DNA of 7,496 bases from an uncultured Eubacteriales bacterium (GCA_905210385.1 CAJLWS010000070.1:1-7496); one strand, 5' to 3'. Shown: positions 1 through 6,313, counted from the first letter of the stretch. Numbers and translations are program-made. Notes: generated by a model from the sequence alone, not told the origin.

Positions 1-748
1 CGGCGCCGCTGGCCCGGTAGACCTGCATCTCGATGTCCTCGGGGCGGATCTCCACCTCCACGTCCTCGGGCAGGTCGGGCATGACCTCCACAGAGGCGAA
101 GGAGGTCTGCCGCCGGGCGTTGGCGTCAAAGGGGGAGATGCGCACCAGCCGATGTACCCCGTGCTCACTCTTGAGATAGCCGTAGGCGTGGGGGCCCTCG
201 ATGCGGATGGCGGCGGACTTGATGCCCGCCTCGTCCCCGTCCTGATAGTCCAGGATGGTGTAGGTCAGGCCGTGGCGCTCCGCCCAGCGGGTGTACATGC
301 GGTAGAGCATCTGGGCCCAGTCCTGGGCCTCGGTGCCGCCGGCCCCTGCCTGGAGGGAGACGATGGCGGGGTTGTCGTCGTACTCCCCGCTGAGCAGGGT
401 TTCCAGCCGGGCGCTCTCCATGTTTTGCACCAGGGCCTCATAGCCCTGCTCCACCTCGGGGATCAGGGAGGCGTCCTCCTCCTCGTTGCCCATCTCGCAC
501 AGCACCAGCAGGTCCTCCCAGCTGGACAGCCGCTTCTGCTGGGCGCTCACCTTGCCCTCCAGCTGGCTGATGCGCTGCTGGACCTTCTGGGCCTTCTCCA
601 CGTTGTTCCAGAACCCATCGGAGGCGGACTCCGCCTGGAGCATGTCCAGCTCCCGCTCCGCGCTATCTAAATCCAAAGACTGTCCCAGCCGGTCCAGCTC
701 GGGCTTCAGGTTGTTCAGCCTGACCTTATATTCATCAAATTGCAGCAT
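1..748 (-). CDS. prfB: Peptide chain release factor 2, N-terminal 249 codons (partial, runs off left edge)
   Basis: RF2 ends translation at UAA and UGA by triggering hydrolysis of peptidyl-tRNA on the ribosome. The visible part holds the helical domain 1 (about residues 1-110), the class-I core GAGGTEAQDWA (about 133-143) and the decoding-domain stretch YGYLKSEHGVHRLVRISPF. The SPF tripeptide at residues 205-207 reads the stop codon and marks RF2 rather than RF1. The sequence leaves the window at YRASGA, immediately before the expected GGQ catalytic loop. The start at 748 follows an AAAAGGATG ribosome binding site at normal spacing, and the protein aligns with the family from its first residues. 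Most bacterial prfB genes carry an in-frame UGA near codon 25 that needs a +1 frameshift. Here the matching stretch (GQSLDLDSAE, codons 22-31) reads straight through with TTG GAT in place of CTT TGA. Transcription comes from the promoter at 795-823. Confidence 0.97.
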   Translation of the reverse strand, partial: MLQFDEYKVRLNNLKPELDRLGQSLDLDSAERELDMLQAESASDGFWNNVEKAQKVQQRISQLEGKVSAQQKRLSSWEDLLVLCEMGNEEEDASLIPEVEQGYEALVQNMESARLETLLSGEYDDNPAIVSLQAGAGGTEAQDWAQMLYRMYTRWAERHGLTYTILDYQDGDEAGIKSAAIRIEGPHAYGYLKSEHGVHRLVRISPFDANARRQTSFASVEVMPDLPEDVEVEIRPEDIEMQVYRASGA

Positions 749-794
749 GAATGTCATCCTTTTTCTGCCATTTTGGCGTAATCTCGTAGCGTAA

Positions 795-823
795 ATTATA
801 TAAAATAATATTCCGGTTGTAAA
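795..823 (-). promoter_or_regulatory. SigA-type promoter for prfB
   Basis: Read on the minus strand, TTTACA (818-823) and a perfect TATAAT (795-800) are separated by 17 bases. Transcription would start near 788, giving a leader of about 40 nt before the prfB ATG. This is one of the best promoter matches in the window. Confidence 0.8.
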
Positions 824-854
824 GAGGAAAAGGGGGATTTCAGCTGGAGGAAGA

Positions 855-883
855 TTGACATGGGGGAAAAAGGAGGGTACAAT
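855..883 (+). promoter_or_regulatory. SigA-type promoter for the thioesterase gene
   Basis: TTGACA (855-860, exact consensus), a 17-base spacer, then TACAAT (878-883). The predicted start of transcription is about 890, so the leader is only about 18 nt and consists mostly of the ribosome binding site at 895-901. The upstream in-frame ATG at 860 overlaps the -35 box and would not be in the mRNA, which settles the start codon as 908. Confidence 0.85.
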
Positions 884-907
884 GGCAGAAAAACAGGAGG
901 GAGCGGC

Positions 908-1318
908 ATGGATTTTGAGAAGCTGGCGGCTTACCGGAACGCACACAACCCCTTTGCCAGAAAGCTGGGGATCCATCTGGAGGAGATCCGCCAGGGCTAT
1001 GCCCGGGCGGTGAAGACGGTGGAGCCGGAGGAGACCAACCCTGTGGGAGTGCCCCATGGCGGGGTGTACTTCACCATGGCGGATGTGGTTTGCGGTGCGG
1101 CGTCCTCATCTAAGGGGTACATGACAGTGACGGTAAACGCCCTATATAATTTCCTGCGCAGCGCCAAGGTAGGGGACCGACTCATCGCCGAGGGGCGCGA
1201 GATCAAGCACGGCAGGACGGTCAACGTCTATGAGGCCAGGATCACTGACCAAGATGGTGCGCTGTTGGGTACGGGGACCTTTACCTTTTACCAACTGGAT
1301 CAGAAAATCCCGTTGTGA
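908..1318 (+). CDS. PaaI/YdiI-type hotdog-fold acyl-CoA thioesterase, 136 aa
   Basis: Members of this family hydrolyse acyl-CoA thioesters in the cytoplasm, often aryl- or short-chain acyl-CoAs; the substrate here cannot be read from the sequence. The hallmark is present: N44, then H50-G51-G52 followed by FTMAD with D59. In PaaI-type enzymes the Asp of HGG...AD is the catalytic acid/nucleophile, and the His-Gly-Gly turn begins the central helix that forms the oxyanion hole. The second half (NFLRSAKVGDRLIAEGREI ... VYEARITDQDG ... GTGTFTFY) is the usual beta-sheet of a single hotdog domain. The length is normal for the family. The start at 908 is chosen because AGGAGGG (895-901) lies six bases upstream and because the promoter at 855-883 starts transcription after the alternative ATG at 860. 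The gene is monocistronic, is divergent from prfB and ends at a hairpin. Confidence 0.9.
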   Translation: MDFEKLAAYRNAHNPFARKLGIHLEEIRQGYARAVKTVEPEETNPVGVPHGGVYFTMADVVCGAASSSKGYMTVTVNALYNFLRSAKVGDRLIAEGREIKHGRTVNVYEARITDQDGALLGTGTFTFYQLDQKIPL

Positions 1319-1329
1319 ACGGGGGACAA

Positions 1330-1373
1330 AGCGACAAGGAGCACGGCCGCTTCGGTGCCGTGCTCCTTGTGCT
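1330..1373. terminator. Hairpin between converging transcripts (probable bidirectional terminator)
   Basis: A perfect 14-bp stem (1334-1347 with 1357-1370) and a 9-nt loop. A further AGC/GCT pairing across one bulged base extends it to 1330-1373. It starts 11 nt after the thioesterase stop and 2 nt after the stop of the 33-aa ORF on the other strand. Neither side has a solid run of T (TTGTGCTGTCT on plus, TTGTCGCTTTGTC on minus), so termination efficiency is uncertain despite the strong stem. Confidence 0.7.
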
Positions 1374-1375
1374 GT

Positions 1376-1477
1376 CTATCTCTGACTGATGTAAGGGTCA
1401 GTCTGGCCCCAAAAAATGAGATCGTCAATGTCCTGGGGAGGCGTATGGGGCTCCTGCCGGACGGGGTTCTCTGTCAT
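1376..1477 (-). CDS. Small ORF, 33 aa, unknown function
   Basis: I do not recognise this protein. It begins ATG at 1477 and ends TAG at 1376. It reads MTENPVRQEPHTPPQ, then DIDDLIFWGQTDPYISQR. Support for it being real: AAAAAGGAG ends 10 nt before the ATG; a perfect TATAAT lies about 60 nt upstream; and a strong hairpin follows the stop within 2 nt, so ORF and terminator fit as one short transcript. It is soluble in character, proline-rich in its first half and acidic in the middle, with no membrane segment, signal peptide or cysteine. It lies downstream of the dehydratase/activase pair on the same strand and could also be reached by read-through from it. A chance ORF of this size is possible; the ribosome binding site and flanking signals raise the odds. 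Confidence 0.5.
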   Translation of the reverse strand: MTENPVRQEPHTPPQDIDDLIFWGQTDPYISQR

Positions 1478-1535
1478 GGTTGCATCGCTCCTTTTTCTGT
1501 TTCACATAGGCTCTGAAATTTGCCGTATACAGAGC

Positions 1536-1541
1536 ATTATA
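1536..1541 (-). promoter_or_regulatory. -10 box (TATAAT) upstream of the 33-aa ORF
   Basis: A perfect TATAAT on the minus strand in the AT-rich gap after the activase gene. At the normal 16-18 base spacing there is no good -35 hexamer (GCATCG at 17), so the promoter may be weak or activator-dependent. It would give a leader of about 50 nt before the ATG at 1477. Confidence 0.4.
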
Positions 1542-1603
1542 TGCACGAAGGGATGCAACGATGCGGGAAATCCGCCGACAATTTCGGAAAAATTTCAGTT
1601 GGC

Positions 1604-3271
1604 TCAGCCCAGCTCCTCCAGAGCCAGCAGGGCGGCCCCCAGGGCGCCGCACAGGTCGGGCTCCCGGGGCAAGAAAATGGGTGCGCCCAGCTGCTGCTCC
1701 AATGCCCGAACTACCCCCAGGTTTCGGGCCACCCCACCGGTCATCATGTAGGGGGGATGTCCCCCTGCCCGCTTGACCATGGCGGCGGTGCGGGCGGCGA
1801 TGGATTTGCACAGGCCGTGGATGATGTCACTGGCGGAGTGGTTGTCGGCGATGAGGGAGATGACCTCCGACTCGGCAAAAACGGTGCACATGCTGGAGAT
1901 GGTAAGATCCTGTTTCCATTCCAGTCCCCGGCGGCTCATCTCCGGCAGATCCAGCTCCAGGGTACGGGCCATCATCTCCAGAAACCGCCCGGTGCCGGCG
2001 GCGCACTTGTCGTTCATGATGAAGCCGCTCACCGCACCCGCCTCGTCCAGGCAGATCACCTTGCTGTCCTGGCCGCCGATGTCGATGATGGTGCGGGCCT
2101 GGGGATGGAGGAAATAGGCCCCTCGCGCGTGGCAGGTGATCTCCGTCTTGGAGGCGGTGGCAAAGGGGATGTTGCTCCGGCCATAGCCGGTGGCCAGCAC
2201 GGCGGCGAATCCCTCCGGGCCCTGGCCCAGCTGACGGCACACCTCCTCCAGGGCGGCTTTGGCTCCGTTCTGGGCCTTGGCTCCGGTGCGCACCACGGCG
2301 GAGGCCAGGATCTCCCGCTCCTGATTGAGAACGACCATATTGGTGGAGGTGGAGCCGCTGTCGATGCCGGCGTACAGGGCGCCGGCAGGTTTGGGGGAGG
2401 TACTCACCGCCGGAGCCTGGACCGGTTGAAGGTTCAGGCGCTCCACAAAGGCCTCCAGCCGGGTGGACAGCTGCCCTGCGGGTTGGGGGGTGAAGTCGGA
2501 CTCCAGCTTGATCATGGGCAGGGAGAGAGTTTTCTGCAGCTGGGCGTACTCAAAGCCGTAGTAGTCACAGAACTTTACCGTGTGGTAGATGATCCCCTTC
2601 AGCCCCGGGTGCTCGGTGAGGGACTGGCGTCCGGCCAGGTCCGCCATGCGCAGGCAGGGGGGCATGGACAGCAGCGCCCCGGCGTACCACTCCATGAGAT
2701 TTTCAAAGGGGATGGTTTCCGCATCTTTGGGCAGGGGTGGGAGGGCTCGGTTGCCCGAGCAGGTGAGGTCCGCTACTGGAAGGGGCAGCCTGCCCCGGAT
2801 GAAGGTGAGCAGCGGCGCGCTCATCCGGGCGCCCAAAACCGCCAGGAAGGGACCTTGGGGCAGAGGGGGGGCGTGGGCCTGGGCGCAGGCGGACAGAAAG
2901 ACCTCCCGCTGGAATCGCACGCCGGTGTGGGCGCTGTACTCCCCCGTCAGGCGGACCAGCTCATCCCGCAGACGGGCTTTGGCGCAGGGTCCATCCTGGT
3001 GGGGCAGGTCCAGCAGCCGCAGGTACCGGTGACTGCCCCGGCCCTCTAAGGCGTCATGCACCCGGCGGATGGAGTCGCAGCAGTCGGTGAGCAGCAGTTC
3101 GTCCACCCGGCAGCCCTGCTGGAGCACCGCCTTGGCGTGGCAGCATAGGTTGGCGTGGGTGAGGCCCTCGGCCTGCTCGTAGGTTTCCTCCTCCCCGTCC
3201 AGCAGGAGAGGCTGGCCTCCCAGGGCCTCCAGCAGCTCGACGGGGGTGTATTTGCAGGTGTATCCGATCAT
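1604..3271 (-). CDS. Fusion of HgdB-like dehydratase domain and BadF/HgdC-type ATP-dependent activase, 555 aa
   Basis: Two domains are joined. Residues 1-285 resemble the 2-hydroxyacyl-CoA dehydratase (HgdB/FldC) core. They start at the conserved CKYTPVELLEALGG, carry candidate Fe-S cysteines C44, C65 and C235 (in FCDYYGFEY), and end with the family signature ESDF...GQLSTRLEAF. Residues 298-555 are an ASKHA-fold activase. The phosphate-binding loops are AGIDSGSTSTN (301-311) and IDIGGQDSK (396-404), and the late motif is TGGVARNLG. C423 (NDKCAAGTG) and C462 (SSMCTVFAESE) match the two cysteines that bind the [4Fe-4S] cluster between activase subunits in the family. Activases use ATP to push one electron to very low potential and pass it to the dehydratase; that role is inferred here. 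The known systems (HgdC, FldI) have a separate activase of about 260 aa, so the fusion stands out. The N-terminal domain lacks about 70-100 residues usual at the front of HgdB proteins. The ATG overlaps the upstream gene's stop as ATGA, implying coupled translation. Confidence 0.85.
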   Translation of the reverse strand: MIGYTCKYTPVELLEALGGQPLLLDGEEETYEQAEGLTHANLCCHAKAVLQQGCRVDELLLTDCCDSIRRVHDALEGRGSHRYLRLLDLPHQDGPCAKARLRDELVRLTGEYSAHTGVRFQREVFLSACAQAHAPPLPQGPFLAVLGARMSAPLLTFIRGRLPLPVADLTCSGNRALPPLPKDAETIPFENLMEWYAGALLSMPPCLRMADLAGRQSLTEHPGLKGIIYHTVKFCDYYGFEYAQLQKTLSLPMIKLESDFTPQPAGQLSTRLEAFVERLNLQPVQAPAVSTSPKPAGALYAGIDSGSTSTNMVVLNQEREILASAVVRTGAKAQNGAKAALEEVCRQLGQGPEGFAAVLATGYGRSNIPFATASKTEITCHARGAYFLHPQARTIIDIGGQDSKVICLDEAGAVSGFIMNDKCAAGTGRFLEMMARTLELDLPEMSRRGLEWKQDLTISSMCTVFAESEVISLIADNHSASDIIHGLCKSIAARTAAMVKRAGGHPPYMMTGGVARNLGVVRALEQQLGAPIFLPREPDLCGALGAALLALEELG

Positions 3272-4542
3272 GGGGCGGTTCCCTCCAGTTGCTCTAAAAA
3301 GGCGGAGACCCGGGTGGACATCTGGCCGTCAGCCACATTCCGGCTGTCGCAGCCGTCCCCGTCCAGCACTAAGGTGGGCAGACCGTGGGCCTCGAAGGTT
3401 GTCTTGGCCAGCTGGGACAGGCCCATGGTCTGCTTACACCCCCAGTGACAGAAGACGATGACTCCCTCTGCCCCGGCCTGGAGGGCCGTCTCCAGGCTGG
3501 CCTGGATCCGCCGCTGGGCGGGGCCGTTGTTGATGCTGTACACCACCCGGCGGGCCATGCTTTCATAGGGGTGTTCCGGGTCCATCTCCCCCAGGTAGTC
3601 GATGGCCAGGTCGGTGCCCACCAGCTCGCACCGGTCCCCCTCCAGCAGGTCCTTCATGGAGTCCTGCCAGTTGGGCAGGGTGTGCATCCAGAACACCCGC
3701 CTCCGGCCCCGGTCGGGGGGCGGGGCGGCCTTGGCGCAGGAGAGCAGCCGCTGGAGATATTCCTCCGCCTCCGGCCGGCCCAGCATGACATGGTTGGCGA
3801 TGAGGGAGCACAGCTCCCCGGTCATGGTGGTGTTCAGGGATACCTGCCCCCGTACGGCCAGGAAGGCCCGCTGGGCCTGGATGGTGCGGCGGGAGCGGTC
3901 CACGGCGGCGGCCAGAGCGTCCTCGCTGAGCTTCCGGCCGCTGAGCGCCTCCATCTGGGCGGTAACCTGCCGCAGCTGATCCGCCACGTAACCTACGGCA
4001 TCCTCGTTTACCTGGTCGGGCACGTCGATGGCCACGTGGGGCACCTGATACTGCCCGGCCAGCTGTCGGAAGGACAGTTGGTTGGCGTCGCAGGCCAGAG
4101 TGGTATTGGCAATGAGCAGGGGAGCGGGCATCACCCCGGTGAGCCCTGCCCCCAGCAGGGTCTTGTGATAGGAACAGAAGCTTTCAGGTACGCCGGCCTC
4201 CTCCGCCGCCTGGGAGAAGACGTGCTGGCAGGCGGTGCAGGCCAGGTAGGCGGACAGCCCCTCGGGGAACATGGGCTGCAGGCCCAGGGCATGGATCATC
4301 TCGCAGGGGAAGAAAATGTTCACCATCACCGCCTGCTTCGGGCGGCGGAAGGAGTCCACCAGGGTACCGGCCACGGCGGCATTCATCCGGTCATAGGCGG
4401 AGCGTACGCCGGGCTTCCGGCTGCAGCCGGAGGAAAAGCGCACCCAGGAGTAGGCGGCGTTGAGCAGCCGGCGGGCGCTCTGGGGGCCGCGGAGCGTCTG
4501 CTTTTCAATGATGCTGCCCAGCGTCTGAATGTACGGTTTCAT
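3268..4542 (-). CDS. HgdB-like 2-hydroxyacyl-CoA dehydratase subunit (possibly double-cubane type), 424 aa
   Basis: This belongs to the 2-hydroxyacyl-CoA dehydratase subunit family (HgdB/FldB/FldC, PF06050-like). These cytoplasmic Fe-S proteins accept a low-potential electron from an activase. The N-terminal core is NIFFPCEMIHALGLQPMFPE (75-94). CSYHKTLLGA (123-132) and NTTLACD (146-152) follow, then FCHWGCKQTMG (364-374), and the closing signature is DGDGCDSRN...GQMSTR. The protein is cysteine-rich: 12 in total, with C80, C102, C105, C123, C151, C365, C369 and C398 in or near conserved blocks. That is more than the three needed for one [4Fe-4S] cluster. The related double-cubane cluster proteins also belong to this superfamily, so either kind of cofactor is possible. 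I chose the ATG at 4542 over one 60 nt upstream: AAGGTGAGG lies about 8 nt before it, and the upstream start would begin inside the fakA terminator stem. It is coupled by ATGA to the activase fusion and is probably its partner. The substrate is unknown. Confidence 0.87.
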   Translation of the reverse strand: MKPYIQTLGSIIEKQTLRGPQSARRLLNAAYSWVRFSSGCSRKPGVRSAYDRMNAAVAGTLVDSFRRPKQAVMVNIFFPCEMIHALGLQPMFPEGLSAYLACTACQHVFSQAAEEAGVPESFCSYHKTLLGAGLTGVMPAPLLIANTTLACDANQLSFRQLAGQYQVPHVAIDVPDQVNEDAVGYVADQLRQVTAQMEALSGRKLSEDALAAAVDRSRRTIQAQRAFLAVRGQVSLNTTMTGELCSLIANHVMLGRPEAEEYLQRLLSCAKAAPPPDRGRRRVFWMHTLPNWQDSMKDLLEGDRCELVGTDLAIDYLGEMDPEHPYESMARRVVYSINNGPAQRRIQASLETALQAGAEGVIVFCHWGCKQTMGLSQLAKTTFEAHGLPTLVLDGDGCDSRNVADGQMSTRVSAFLEQLEGTAP

Positions 4543-4573
4543 AGGGGACCTCACCTTGCAGGCTCGAAGAATT

Positions 4574-4614
4574 GTTAAAAAAAGTAAAGGGCTTGCCACC
4601 ACTGCGGCAAGCCC
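4574..4614 (-). terminator. Intrinsic terminator after fakA
   Basis: On the minus strand a 9-bp perfect GC-rich stem (4606-4614 with 4589-4597) and an 8-nt loop are followed by TTTACTTTTTTTAA. It begins 13 nt after the fakA stop. Only about 30 nt separate its T-tract from the dehydratase start codon, so the downstream pair either is fed by read-through or uses a promoter hidden in this hairpin. Confidence 0.9.
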
Positions 4615-4627
4615 CGGAAAATACGGA

Positions 4628-6313
4628 CTATTCGGCGGAGATCATATAGTAGTAGACGGGTTGGCCGCCGGACAGCAGGGTGATCTCGGCGTTGGGACAC
4701 AGCTGCTGGAACAGCTCCAGGGCTTTGCCGGCGTCCTCCTCGGAGACATCCTCGCCGTAGAAGATGTTGATGAAGTCCGCCTGCTGCTGGCTATCGGCCA
4801 GGGCCAGCTTTTCCAGCAGATCGGGCAGTTCGTGAGCGGTGCCGAACAGCTGACCGTCGGCCAGGGCCATATAGTCCCCCTCCTTGATGGCGAAGCCGTC
4901 AAAGTCGGAGTCCCGGGCGGCGTAGGTGACCTCGCTGGTGCGCACGTTGGCCATAGCATCCTTCATGGCATCCACATTGGCGTTCACCCCGGCGTCGGGA
5001 TCCATCACCAGCATGGCGGACACCCCCTGAGGGACGGTGCGGGTTGGAATGACCACCACCTGCTTGCCCTCAACCAGGCCCACGCACTGCTCCGCGGCCA
5101 TGATGATGTTCTTGTTGTTGGGCAGTACGAACACGATCTCCGCCGGGGTACGGGCCACTTCCCGGAGGATGTCCTCGGTGGAGGGGTTCATGGTTTGCCC
5201 GCCGGAGATGACGCCATCCACCCCCAGGTCCCGGAAGACGGAGGCCATGCCCGCCCCGGCGCACACGGCCACCACGCCGTACTTCTTCTCGGCGGGGGCG
5301 ATGGCGGGTTCCTCCTGGCCGGACTGCTCCAGGGCGGCCTCCACCATATCCAGATCGTCGGTACTCTGGGGTGTGCGGCCGGCGGCCATGTCCTCATACT
5401 GGGTGCGCATGTTCTCGATCTTGGCAAGCTCCAGGGTGCCGTACCGCTGGCCCTCGGTGAGGGCGGCGCCGGGAATGTCAGTGTGGACGTGGACTTTGAA
5501 GGACTCGTCGTCCTCACCGATGACCAGGCTGTCGCCGATGCCGTTGAGGTAGGAGCGGAAAGGGGTCAGGTCCACGTTGGGGGCGCGCTTGCGCACGATG
5601 AATACCGTGTCGAAGGTAAAGGTGATCTCCTCGTCCCCCAGGTGGGCGAAGTCCGCCTTCTCCTGGACGGCGCCTTCCTCCCGCAGCTCCGGGGCGGGGA
5701 TGCCCCGCAGCTCGTCCAGCATGCCCTGGAGGATGATCAGGTAGCCCTTGCCGCCGGCATCCACCACCCCGGCCTTCTTCAGCACAGGGTTCTGGTTGAT
5801 GGTGTCGGCCAGGGCCACCTCTCCCTCGGCGATTGCACACTCCAGCACATACTCGGCGCTGTTCTGCTCCTGGGCGGCCTCCATGGCCCGCTGGGCAGCC
5901 AGTCGGGACACGGTGAGGATGGTGCCCTCGGCGGGCTTCATCACCGCCTTATAGGCGGCGCTCACCCCCTCATTCAGGGCGGCGGCCAGTACTACACCGT
6001 CAGCGGTGTCATGCTCCTTCAGTCCCTTGGATACCCCCCGAAACAGCAGGGAGAGGATGACGCCGGAGTTGCCACGAGCCCCCCGCAGCAGGGCGGAGGC
6101 GTTGGTGGAGGCGGCCTGGCTGATGGTATGGGTGGGCTTTTTCTTGGCCTCGGCGGCGGCGGTGCCGATGGTGAGGGACATATTGGTGCCGGTGTCCCCA
6201 TCGGGGACGGGGAAGACGTTCAGTTCGTTGATGCTCTGCTTCTGCGCGCTGATGGCCGCGGCGGCATGGACCACCATGCGTTGGAACAGGGAACCGTCAA
6301 TGATGTCGATCAT
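4628..6313 (-). CDS. fakA: Fatty acid kinase ATP-binding subunit FakA (DAK2 domain, YloV), 561 aa
   Basis: FakA phosphorylates fatty acids held by FakB (DegV-family) partners, giving acyl-phosphates for phospholipid synthesis. The N-terminal DAK2 kinase domain (1-205) carries NVFPVPDGDTGTNM, with Mg-binding D38 and D40, and LLRGARGNSGVILS (75-88). The middle domain (about 225-305) contains KVHVHTDIPG with H275 and H277. The C-terminal domain (about 340-561) has GMASVFRDLGVDGVISGGQTM, then NPSTEDI and VFVLPNNKNI, and ends at the usual place. In Staphylococcus aureus FakA, a Cys and two His of the middle domain bind zinc. Here the two His are kept, but the Cys position is D235 (FTFDTVF, where others have YGYCTEF). 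Length is normal. MIDIIDG matches the family start, although AAAGGA lies about 12 nt upstream, longer than usual. The gene follows yloU by 33 nt, an arrangement also found in Bacillus. No fakB lies in the window. Confidence 0.95.
   Translation of the reverse strand: MIDIIDGSLFQRMVVHAAAAISAQKQSINELNVFPVPDGDTGTNMSLTIGTAAAEAKKKPTHTISQAASTNASALLRGARGNSGVILSLLFRGVSKGLKEHDTADGVVLAAALNEGVSAAYKAVMKPAEGTILTVSRLAAQRAMEAAQEQNSAEYVLECAIAEGEVALADTINQNPVLKKAGVVDAGGKGYLIILQGMLDELRGIPAPELREEGAVQEKADFAHLGDEEITFTFDTVFIVRKRAPNVDLTPFRSYLNGIGDSLVIGEDDESFKVHVHTDIPGAALTEGQRYGTLELAKIENMRTQYEDMAAGRTPQSTDDLDMVEAALEQSGQEEPAIAPAEKKYGVVAVCAGAGMASVFRDLGVDGVISGGQTMNPSTEDILREVARTPAEIVFVLPNNKNIIMAAEQCVGLVEGKQVVVIPTRTVPQGVSAMLVMDPDAGVNANVDAMKDAMANVRTSEVTYAARDSDFDGFAIKEGDYMALADGQLFGTAHELPDLLEKLALADSQQQADFINIFYGEDVSEEDAGKALELFQQLCPNAEITLLSGGQPVYYYMISAE

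Larger units (their letters stand above)
760..893. repeat. 13-bp inverted repeat flanking the divergent prfB/thioesterase promoters
   Basis: AATGGCAGAAAAA occurs at 881-893 on the plus strand and again at 760-772 on the minus strand. One copy sits in the prfB leader just ahead of its ribosome binding site. The other overlaps the -10 box and start of transcription of the thioesterase gene. The arms are perfect over 13 bases and lie about 108 bp apart. It could be a shared operator or a chance or duplicated leader sequence; the sequence alone does not decide. Confidence 0.45.

Noticed and set aside
757..774. A five-codon ORF (MAEKG) in the prfB leader as a possible regulatory leader peptide
   Set aside because: It has no ribosome binding site, is very short, and overlaps the prfB Shine-Dalgarno by coincidence.
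860..907. N-terminal extension of the thioesterase from the ATG at 860
   Set aside because: It lies inside the promoter at 855-883, and the extension (Gly/Lys-rich) is not typical of the family.
882..1013. A roughly 43-codon frame from the ATG at 882 with AGGAGG upstream
   Set aside because: It overlaps the thioesterase out of frame, and its ATG lies upstream of the predicted start of transcription.
1536..1558. TTGCAT as the -35 partner of the TATAAT at 1536-1541
   Set aside because: The spacing is only 11 bases, too short for a SigA promoter.
1520..3049. A 509-codon plus-strand open frame opposite the activase fusion
   Set aside because: Gly/Gln/His-rich shadow of the real gene, whose ATPase and Fe-S motifs are clear on the minus strand.
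3385..4578. A 397-codon plus-strand open frame opposite the HgdB-like gene
   Set aside because: Same kind of antisense shadow, with no recognisable motif.
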